DNA from: Chitinophagaceae bacterium
GTDB taxonomy: Bacteria > Bacteroidota > Bacteroidia > Chitinophagales > Chitinophagaceae
DNA: 64,000 bases
Direction: 5' to 3'
Assembly (NCBI GenBank): GCA_947454235.1
Contig: CANGIY010000004.1
Location: 62,001-126,000 of the forward strand
The notes under the pieces are model-generated. The model saw only the letters and a program-made list of their open reading frames with translations. It did not search any database and had not been told where the DNA came from. The position numbers and the translations under genes were made by a program. This document shows positions 48,250 to 60,200 of this stretch, piece by piece (position 1 is the stretch's first letter; every line of letters begins with the position of its first letter).

Positions 48250-51200
48250 ATGAGGAGAGTCATTACATTACTTCTGCTCTGCTGCCTGGGAGGGGTGGCA
48301 CGAGCACAAACGACGGCGAATGGGTACACGTGGAGTCAGAGTAATTCCACGTATACTGCTATTTCCGGTGCTACCTCGGCGATTGCGTCCGGGTGGAACG
48401 ACAACGTGGTCTCAGGCATTGATGTTGGGTTCACATTCAACTACATGGGGTCCAATTACACCACCGTGTCGGTTAGTTCGAATGGTTGGATTGCATTTGG
48501 TTCGGTTACGCTGACAACTACCACTTACACTGGTATATCTACCCTTGGTGGAGGTACCAACGGTGTTGTTTGTGCGGCTTCTATGAACTTGCAGGATGCT
48601 GCTTCCGGCGGATCGGCGATTACATATACTACCACTGGTAGTTCGCCAAACAGGGTGTTCACGATTCAATGGACCAATTGCCGATTCTCGGCTGGTGCTG
48701 AAAGCTTGAACTTCCAAATTAAATTATATGAGACTTCTAACATCATATCTGTAGTTTATGGTACATGGGCTACTTCAGGTTCTACCCGCACAATGCAGGT
48801 GGGTATCCGTGGTACTGCCGTTACTGATTATAGTACCCGTACTACCACTACTAACTGGTCTGCTACTACACAAGGTGCACAAACCAGTACAATGACACGT
48901 ACCACAGCCATTAACCCGGCAAGTGGTCTTACCTATAGCTGGTGCCCTTCTGGTGCGCTTCCTTCAGTTTCTGTATCACCTACTTCAGGTTGTTCTTCTT
49001 ATTCTGCTACTGCTTCAGGTGCTTCAACTTATTCATGGTCACCTGCTACTGCTCTTTCTGCTACAACTGGTTCATCTGTTTCCGTTTCTGGTTCTGCAGG
49101 TTCAATTTATTCAGTGGCGGGTCTAAGTTCAAATGGTTGTTCTAGTTCGGCTTATACGACTGCTCAGACATTTACTCCAATTGCAACTGCGAATAGAACT
49201 ACTGTCTGCGCAGGCGATACAACTATGTTGAATGCTTACATTGATAGTACATATGCGGTATTAGCTGGAACTTATTCTTTGACACCTACTACGGGTTTTG
49301 CAACTGCAACTTCGGGTGACGATGCATCGGCTTCTATTTCTATTCCATTTACTTTTAATTTCTTTGGAACTAACTATACTTCTGTTAATGCTTGTACAAA
49401 TGGGCATATCAATTTCGGTGCTGGTACTAATACAGGATATCCTGGTGCAGCATTGCCTAATACTACGCAACCAACTAGTGTAATCTCTTTGTTTTGTCAT
49501 GACATGAACACTGGTACGGTGCTTTATGGTACAATTGGTTCTGCTCCTAACAGAATTTTTGTAATTGACTGGACTTCTTACGGCGACTTTTCTGGTACCG
49601 GTGTAAATACTGGTCAAATCAAATTGTATGAGACTACGAATGTTATCGAATGCCACGTATCTAGAACGACCGGTACTAGTGCATATTTAAAAGTGTGCGG
49701 AATTCAAAATGCACGAAGAACAATCGGTTACAATGCTCCAGGTCGTAATGGTGTTGTTTATCATTTCAATACTTCCGGCGAAGCTTGGCGTTTTGTACCT
49801 TACCAAGGTCAAAGTGTTAGTTATTCTTGGGCACCATCTGCGGGTCTTAGTAGTGCTACTTCATCTTCTCCAATTGCTACTGTTTCTGCAACTACGACTT
49901 ACACTTTAACTGCTACAATTGGTAGCTGTACTTACACTACAACAAAAACAATTACTGCTAATCCGTTGCCATCGCTTTCAATCAGCCCTTCTGCAGGTTG
50001 TTATGGTGTGGCAATGACTGCAACTGGTGCTTCAACTTATTCATGGGCTCCGGCAACTGGTTTGTCTTCAACAAACACCGCTGCAACTACACCAACTCCT
50101 GGGTCAGCGACAACTTACACGCTTACAGGTACAAGTGCTGCCGGTTGTGTTAGTACTACTACAAAAACGGTCAACTTATTACCTACAGTTAGTGTTTCAC
50201 CAACTTCAGGTTCTTATTGTGTTGGTGGTACTGCAGTTTCTTTAACAGCATCAGGTACAGATTCATATGCTTGGAGTCCAAGTGGAACTTTAAGCGCAGC
50301 AACTGGTGCTTCAGTGAATGCAACGCCTTCATCAAATACAACCTATACAGTCACAGGTACTGATGCTACGACAGGTTGTTCTAACAGAGCGACTACCGCG
50401 ATAGCTTCAAACGCAGCGCTCGGTGGTATTATGCCTTATGTTGCTTCAGATACTGTTATTTGCTACCCAGGTTACTCACTAATGTTAGAATTAGGCGGTA
50501 CAGGCGGTACATGGTCAACTTCTGATGCTGGTATTGCAACTATGGATGCCTCAGGTAGCGTTTACCCTGTAAGCCCTGGTGGAGTAACTTTATACTATAC
50601 TAATGCATGCGGAAGCGATTCTTTGCGCGTTAGGGTTGCTTCTGGCGGTTTTACATTGAGTGTTACGCCTTCAACAGCGACATATTGTTCTTCTGGAAGT
50701 CCTGTGACTATGACAGTTTCCAGCTCTGATGCTGGTACTGATACTTGGTTGTGGACTGATATTAGTGGAGGTGCACCGATAGGTCTTTCTACTGCTTCAT
50801 CAGCAACTGTTACTGCTACACCTTCAGTTACAGCTACGTATGCTATTTTTGGTACTAACAGCAGTTCTGGTTGTCACTCATCTACAACAGCTACTATTAC
50901 AAACAACACTCCGGCTGCAATTGCAGGTGGTACTACTTCAATTTGTTATCCTTCAGGTACAACAACCTGGACTGATGCAACTTCAGGTGGTACATGGAGT
51001 TCTTCAAACACGAGTGTTGCTACAGTTGATGCGACAACCGGTGTTATTACTGCAACTGGTGTTGGTTCAGCAACTATAGCCTATACTGTAAGTGCTACAG
51101 GTTGTTATGTTACCAGGAACATTACAGTGAATGGATTGCCTTCAATTTCAGCAACGCCATCTACGGCTGTTGCCTGCGGTGGTACTGCTGTATCAATTAC

Positions 51201-54200
51201 GGCAAGTGGTGCTACAACATATTCATGGGCTCCTTCTACTGGTCTTTCTGCTACAACAGGTGCAACTGTAACAGCTAACCCTGCTTCGACAACTACTTAT
51301 ACAATAAGTGGTACTTCGTCAGGTTGTACGGCTACACTTAATAAAACTGTAAGCGTTGTTGCTACAGGATTTACTGCTACAGTTACAGCGACTCCATCTT
51401 CTATTTGTCCGGGTAGCTCAACTACGTTGACTTCTGCTACCTCAGCAAATAACTACAATGTAGCGAGTGTTTCTTATGCATTGGAATCGTTTACTTCGTC
51501 TGGTTCAGTAACAGGTGACGACGTTTATAGCGGTGTAATCACAATTCCATTTACGTTTAACTATTTCGGTACAAACTATACTGGTATCAATATCAGTACT
51601 GATGGATGGGTAAGTTTCACTCATACCGGTACAACATTACCTGCTGGTTACACTAACTACGGATGTCCAACTGCTTCACTTCAAGGTGAAATTGGTGCTG
51701 GTATCGCATTTGGTGTACATGACTTACTTGCGTCAGGTTCAATGATTACTTATGGTACGAATGGTACAGCGCCTAACAGGAAATTTATTGTTTATTTCAA
51801 TGCACTCGCTGACTATTCAGGTGGTGGTTCTGAAACAGGTCAAATCATCCTGTATGAAACTTCGAACATTATTGATATCATGATTGGTTCAATAACTCAC
51901 CCTTCATATGCGTCAACGGTTGGTCTTCAAAGCAACACTGGTACAGTGGGTATTGCACCTCCGGGTAGAAGCGCAATGGCTGCAGGTACGACGGTTTCTA
52001 CTTCTGAAGGATGGAGATTTACAATGCCTCCAACATCGCCTACTTATTCATGGGCTCCGTCAGCTACTGTTGCTACAAGCACAGCTTCTAGCACTTCAGC
52101 TACGCCTTCTTCAACAACAACTTACACTCTTACTATTACTGATACTTCATCAGGTTGTATTGCTACTGCATCTACTCCTGTAACTGTTTATACCGCACCT
52201 ACTTTGGCTATTTCGCCTTCAGTCGTTTGTGCTGGTAGTAGTATGACTGCTGGTGGTGCAGTTACTTATTCTTGGTCACCGGCTACCGACCTTAGTGCGA
52301 CTACAGGTGCTACTGTTGTTCCTACACCATCAAGTGCTGCAACATATACAGTTACTGGTATAGATAGTCATGGTTGTATAGGTACAGCATCAACAACTGT
52401 AAATATACCTCCAACAGTTTCTGTAACTCCAACAACGGGTTGTTCACCTCAAACGCTAACAGCGTCAGGTGCAACTACTTATTCTTGGACTCCATCTGGT
52501 TCACTTTCTGCTGCTACAGGTTCTTCAGTAACAGCTAGTCCTTCTGGTTCTGCTGTAACTTACACAGTTACAGGTACAGATGGTGTTGGTTGTACTGCAA
52601 CTGCGACGGCTAATGTTGGTCCTGCACCTTCAGGTATTTCAGGTACAACAACAGTGTGCGTTACTTTAACTACTGCATTGAGTTCTGATGTAGCGGGCGG
52701 TTCTTGGACATCAAGTAACACTTCAATTGCAACGGTTGATGCAACAACAGGTGTTGTAACTGGTGTAGGTGCTGGTACTTGTGATATCACTTACACAGTT
52801 GGTACTTGTTCACCAATCTATACTTCAGTTACGGTACTTACAAGTCCAGCTTTAAGTGTAACAGCAACTGGTTGTGCTCCATCAGCTACGTTGGTTGCAT
52901 CTGGTGCAAGCACGTATTCTTGGTCTCCATCTGCAACTTTAGATGTTTCTACTGGTTCAACTGTTTCTGCTAGTCCTTCTGTTGTTACAGTTTACACTGT
53001 AACAGGTAGTAATGGTAGTTGTGCTGTAACAGCAACTTCAACAGTTTATCCTACTCCGGCTTCAATTACTGGTACAACAACAGTTTGTCAAGGCAGCAAT
53101 ACTACACTTGCTGACGCAACGGCTGGTGGTGCATGGAGTTCTTCAAATACTTCAATTGCCACAGTTGACGCGACTACTGGTGTTGTTCGTGGTGTTTCTG
53201 GTGGTACAGTTACAATTAGCTATGGCTATAGTGCATGTGCATCTTCTTCAGCTACAACTACAGTAACTGTAAATAGTCTGCCATCAACTACATACACTGG
53301 TACTTCTAACTGTACATCTTCTGGTGTTAGTTTGACACTTTCTTATGCTGGTGGTGGCGGAACCTATTCATGGGCGCCATCTACATACCTCAGTGCAACT
53401 ACTGGTTCTTCTGTAACTTGTACGCCAACTACTAGTACTACATACACAATTACTGCAACTGGTACTGGTGGTTGTACTTCAACAACTACATTACCAATTT
53501 CGGTAGTTGCTTCAACACCTGAAACTCCAACTGCTACGCCTTCGAGCACATGTAGTGGTGGTACTTCTACTTTGGCTGCAACAGTGCCTTATTCAGGTTA
53601 TTCACTTTCTACAATTTCGTACTCGTTTGTTTCGCAGACAAGTCCTTCTGCCGGTCCTTCTGGTGATGACGTTTCTTCTACTGCTACTATTCCATTTACA
53701 TTTAACTACTATGGTACTAACTATACTACCATTAGTATGTGTACAAATGGTTTCTGTCAGTTTGGTGGAACTGCTACGAGCTATCCTGCTGCAACTTTCC
53801 CTTCAACTACAATTCCAGGTGCAATTGCATTGTTCTGGGCTGATGACTGGATGGGTTCTCCGGGTGCAATCACTTACTCAACTGAAGGTACTGCTCCTAA
53901 CCGTAAGTTTGTAATTCGCTATGCAGGTTGTTCACCTTGTTGTTCATACACTGGTGGTCTTGATGGTGAAATCATTCTTTACGAAACAACAAACGTGATA
54001 GATATCCTCGTTTCTAGCCAAACAAGTACTGCAAATCACACTTGTGGTATTAACAATCTTACAGGTACTGCTGCTGTGTGTCCATCAGGTCGCAATAACG
54101 CATCTTATACCATTTCAACACCTGAGGCTTATCGTTTCACACCTGTATCATTCACTTATGCATGGTCTCCTGCAACTAGTTTGAGTGCAACTACTGGTAC

Positions 54201-57200
54201 AAGCGTTACATTAACTTCGGCACCGGGTGCTGGTACGTATACTGTTACTGCTACTGATGCTGGTTCTGGTTGCTTCTTTACAGGTTCAACTACAGTTTCT
54301 GTTGGTGCTATTTCAGTTGCTGTTACAAATCCGGTTTCTGTTTGTTCTGGTGCTACTGGTACCTGGACATTTGTTGGACCTGCAAGTGGTACTGTTTATT
54401 ACAACATCGGTGGTGGTTCTACTACAAGCGTTGCTCTAAACAGTTCTGGTATTGGTACAGTTACTGCAACAATATCTGCTTCAACTACACTTAATTTAGT
54501 TAGTGTAACATCAGGTTCATGTTCTAACTCATTGACAGGTTCTTACACAATTATTCCTTATTGCGTATGTACACCTCAATACTACTATTATACTATACTT
54601 GGTTCAGGATATCCTGCGTCAACTTATGCTATGAATGCGGTTTCTATTCCTTCAGGTTATGGCAGTACAAGTCTTAGCGATGCGTTCACTCCAACGGCTG
54701 CAGGTTATGTAGATCGTACTAGTGTAACTCCAATTCAAATGATGCAGAGTCTTACTTATTCTGGTACAGTAACATATTCAGCTTCTAGTATGTATTATGA
54801 GAATCAGATTTGGATTGACTTTGATGATGATGGAACTTTCGCTAGTTCTGAAGCAGTAACAAGTGTATTTGGTTTAGGTGGTTGTACAACTGCTAGGACT
54901 AATGATGCGTTCTCGTTAACTATTCCTTTGACCGCTACTACTGGTAGCCACAGGATGAGGGTTCGTAATGCAATGACGTATGCATGTACTAATGATGCAT
55001 CGATGAGTCCTTGCGCGTATAACACTACTAACTACTATTATTATGGCTCTTGTGCAGACTATCAAGTAACAATTGTTGCGTTGCCGGCTTGTTCTGGTAC
55101 TCCAACTCCTGGTACAGCAGCTGCATCTGTTTCAAGTGGTTGTTCTGGTTACTCTTCTACAATGTCAGTTACTGGTGCTACAGCAGCATCTTCTATGAAC
55201 TATCAATGGCAATATTCTACTGACGGTTCATCTTATAGTGATATCTCTGGCGCAACAAGCACTACTTATGCTGCTACTGTAAGCAATCCGAATGAATACT
55301 ATAGGCGCGTAATGACTTGTACTGTTAGTAGTTTGTCTGCTACGTCAAGTGCAATTTTGGTTCATGCTACTCCTGCTATTACTGGTTCAGTTAACGTTTG
55401 TCAGACTGGAACTACTACACTTTCTGACGGTCTTGCTGGTGGTACTTGGTCTTCAAGTGCAACAGGTACAGCTACAGTAAACAGCTCAACAGGTGTTGTT
55501 ACAGGTGTTGCTGCTGGTGCAGTAACTATCAGCTATGCTACTACGGGTTGTACTCAAACTTATGGCATGAACGTACTTGGAGTTCCGGCTTCAATTACTG
55601 GTGCAACTTCAGTTTGTCGTACATTCACAACAACGCTTGCTAACACAGTTTCAGGTGGTGCTTGGTCGTCAAGTGATACTACTAAGGCTACTGTAGGTAG
55701 TTCTACAGGTGTTGTTACGGGTGTTACAACAGGCGCAGTGACTATCACTTATTCAACTGGTTGTGGTACTGCTGCTACATATAGTTTTACCGTAAATACG
55801 CAGCCTTCTGCTATTACTGGTGTTGCTTCAATTTGTACATTGTCAACTACAACACTTGCTGATACATTCAGTGGTGGTACTTGGACAATTTCATCTACTA
55901 CAATTGGTACAATTGGTTCATCTTCAGGTTTGTTCAGTTCGTCTTCAACAACGGGTACTGCAACAGTTACCTACACTATTGGTTCATGTTATGCAACTCG
56001 TCTTCAGTCAGTTGGTACAACATCTCCTGCTTCAATTACTGGTACTACCAGCGCTTGTATAGGCGCTACTTCGACACTTGCTGATGCAATTGCAGGTGGT
56101 TTGTGGTCTAGCTCAAACACTGCTATTGCGAGTGTTGATGCAACGACCGGTGTGGTTACAGCAGTAAGTAATGGTTCTGCGACAATTACATATGATAATG
56201 GTTGTGGGTCAGTGACTACTTCCTGGACTTCGAATGGTACTGCGGTAACACTAGGCTATAGCAGTGGCTCACTTTCTAGTCCTGCTGCTGTTTGTAGCGG
56301 TGGTACTTTGAACTTGACATCAGGAACTACATCTGGAGGTACATATTCATGGACTGGTCCTAATAGTTTCTCTTCAACTTCTCAGAACCCTACAATCAGT
56401 TCTGTAACTCCTTTGGCATCTGGTGCTTATACATTCAGTGCAACAGTGGGAGGTTGTTCTACAGGTAACCAAACTATGTTTGTGGCTGTTGATGCTGTTC
56501 CTACTGTTACTGCAACAGCTTCTTCTAGCACGTTGTGTTCTGGTGGTTCTACGTCACTTTCTTCTAGTGTAAGTTCTCCGGCAACTGGCTCTTACGTATT
56601 GAACGCTATTCCTTATAGCTTCACTACTTTGACTTCGCCAACAACTGGTCCTACAACAGATGATGCGACTTCTACAATCACGTTGCCATTTACATTTAAC
56701 TTCTATGGAGTTAACTACAGTACTTTGTATTTGTGTTCTAATGCATGGATGAGCTTTGTAACTTCATCAACAAACCTTACAAACTATGCATTGCCAAGTA
56801 CTTCAGCTCCATTGGCTTCAATCAATGTGGGTATGAAGGACATGAACCCTGCTTCAGGTGGTAGCATCACATACCAAACATTTGGTACTACTCCTAACCG
56901 TCGTTTTGTAGTTAGCTATAACGGTGAGGCTGCATTCAGTGGTTCTGGTTCTGTTACTTGTCAGGTTATTCTTTATGAGACTACCAACATTGTTGACATG
57001 ATGATTTCTCAATCAAATGCGATTTCTTCAGGTGGTAATGCTAGTAGAACATTCGGTATACAAAATGCTGCTGGTACAAGTGCATTGACTTTAGTTGGTC
57101 AAAATGCACAGGATAATCAAATTGCTGTGGCACAAGGTTGGAGATTTGAACAACCGGTTTATTCTTATACTTGGACTCCTTCTACGTTCTTGTCAGCAAC

Positions 57201-60200
57201 AACTGGTACTCCGGTAGCGGCTACTTCAATGACTACAACAACTACATATTCTGTAACTGCAGTTGATGCTTACAGCGGATGTACTTCAGGTGGTGTTGGT
57301 ACAAGGACAATTACAGTTAACCCTAACCCGACTGCTTATGCAGTAACTGGTGGTGGTGCTTATTGTTCTGTTCCAGGTACAGGTGTTAACGTAGGCCTTG
57401 GTGGTTCTGAAACAGGTGTTAACTACACTTGGACAAACGGTTCTGGTTCTACCGGTACAATTTCAGGTACAGGTTCTAGCCTTGACTTCGGTTCAATTAC
57501 TCCAGTAGGTACTTACACAGTTTCTGCTGCTAACGCAACAACAGGTTGTACTTCTTCAATGACTGGTTCGGCTTCTGTAACTATGAATACTAGCCCAACG
57601 GCTTACAACGTAACTGGCGGTACTGGCTGTAGTTCAACTGGTGTTACAATGGGTGTTGATAACTCACAATCAGGTGTTTCTTACCAATTGTATAATGGTG
57701 GTTCTACTTCAGGTTCAGCAGTTGCTGGTACAGGTTCAGCTATTTCATTCGGTTCAATCTCTGCTGTTGGTACTTACACTGTAATGGCAACAGGTACGGG
57801 TGGTTGTACAACAGCAATGACAGGTTCTGATACTGTTAACGCTAGCCCTACTGCTTATGCGGTAACTGGTGGTACAGCATGTTCTGATATTGGTGTTGAT
57901 GTTGGTGTGTTTGGTTCTGAATCAGGCGTGTCTTATCAATTGAAACTTGATGGTTCTCCAGTTGGTTCTCCGCTTTCAGGTACAGGTTCTGCACTTGATT
58001 TCGGTGTTCAAACAACTCCTGGTACTTACACTGTTGAGGCTTCTGCTTCTGGTTGTAACACTACAATGACAGGTAGCGCAGTAGTAAATACTACTCCTTC
58101 TGTTTCATTGGGTGCTAATCCAAGTGTGTGTCTTCCAGCTTCTGGCGGTACTACTGCTTCAATTTCTTACTCAATAACTGGTGGTTCTCCTACTACTTAT
58201 AGCATTTCATGGTCTTCAGCAGCTATCACTGATGGTTTCTCTAACGTATCTGGTAGTTCATTAAGTGGTGGATTTATTGGTATGTCAGTTCCTTCAACTG
58301 CTTTGGGATCTTATTCAGGTTCAATTACTGTGAGCAATGGTTCTTGCACAAGTGCTGTTTATACATTCTCAGTTACTGTTTATGCTTACCCTACGGCTGC
58401 TATTACTAGCGTAACTGTTCCTTGTGTAGGTGATGCAACTTCAATCACAATTACAGGTACAAGTGGTGCAACTATTAGCTACAATGTTGATGGTGGTACA
58501 GTATCTACAGCAACTTTAACTGGTGGTACATATGTAATCAACTACTCACCTACAGATACTACTCATATTTGGGGTTTGATTTCTGTGGCAAATGCAGTTT
58601 GTACAACTTATGTTGACAGTGCTGATACGATTGTTCCAACTCCAATGCAATGGATTGGTGGTACAGTTGGTATGGAATCTGATTGGAATACTGCTACTAA
58701 CTGGTCTTGCGGATATGTTCCAACAGCATCTAATGATGTGACTGTTCCTTCAGGAACTACTTATTCTCCTGCTATTGCTGCTTCTGCTTCTGGTTATTCT
58801 AAATCATTGACTATTGCTTCTGGTGCTTCTGTATCGTTAGGTTCAGGTTCAGCTTTAAGTGTTGTTGGTAATTTGTCTAACAATGGTACAGTAAGTGGTT
58901 CAGGTACATTGACTATGAATGGTTCTACTGCGCAAACTGTATCTGGAGTTGGTTCTATCAGAAACTTCGATGTAAACAATACATCAGGTGTTACTGTAAC
59001 TGCTGCTTCTCAAGTGACTATTAAAGCTACATTGTCTGTAACATCTGGTTCACTTGCAACTGGCGATAGCGTAATTCTTGATGCTGATTCAACTACAACG
59101 GCTCGCGTTGCTACATTGCCTTCTGGTTCTACGATTTCTGGTCAGGTTCGCGTATTTGCTTACTTCGGTTCAGGTCGTCGTGCTTATAGGTTCTGGGCTC
59201 ATCCATTCAACGGTGATTTGCCTTTGAGTCAAGTTCAAAACTACATTGATGTTACCGGTCCTGGTGGTTCAACTAACGGTTTCACAACTACTGGTGCAAA
59301 TGCTGCTTCTGCCTTCAGATACTACACTTATGGTGGTAACTCTGGCTTAGCATCTGATCCGGGTTGGAGACAATTTGCAAGTGCTCTTGGTACTCCTGAC
59401 AGTAACTTGTTGAAGCGTTACATGGGTATTCGTATATTCTATCGTGGTGCTAAAGGTGAAGGTTTAGGTTATCCTCCATACACTGTAATTTCAGCAACTA
59501 AAGTTGCACAGTGGGGTACTTTGAACCAAGGCGATCAAAATATTACAATGGCGAAAGGTTCAGCTAACCCTAACCAAATGTATAACATGATTGGTAACCC
59601 TTATGCTTCTCCGGTAGATATCGGTACAGTAGTTTACAATGCAAAAGTTGCAGGTAACGTTAATGGTACAGCGTTCTACGTATGGAATCCATACTTGGGT
59701 ACAGCAGGTCAGTTCGTTCCAATTACAATTGGTACTGGTGCTGCATCTCCTTACTACCTCCAAGCTTCAATGTGCTTCCAGGTTAAAGCTCAAGTTGATG
59801 CTTCTCAGTTGAATTTCCACGAGACAAATAAATCTGCTACAGCTTCTACTAACTTGTTGAAAGCGTTGCCTGATAACATTTCATTGTTCGTATATGATGC
59901 AAACAATCACCCTTACGATATGACTTATGTAAGGTTTGATGATAGAGCAACTACAGGTACTGATAATGATTATGACGCGACTAAAGCAATTGGTGGCGCA
60001 AACGACGTTTACTTCTATAGCTTATCTAGCGATAACGAAAAAATGTCAATTGATGCTCGTCCGTTCAAAGAAAATAGTGTTGTTCCATTGGGCTTCCATA
60101 GCGACTATGCACAAGACTATATCATCAAAGTTGAAGGTTCTGCTGTTCCTGAAGGTTCTTCAGTTTACTTGCACGACCGTTTGTTAGACCAATACACACA

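Noticed and set aside
48950-58600. CRISPR or minisatellite array suggested by recurrent short words in the adhesin
   Set aside because: The recurrences follow the protein repeats in one continuous reading frame and are not evenly spaced DNA repeats.
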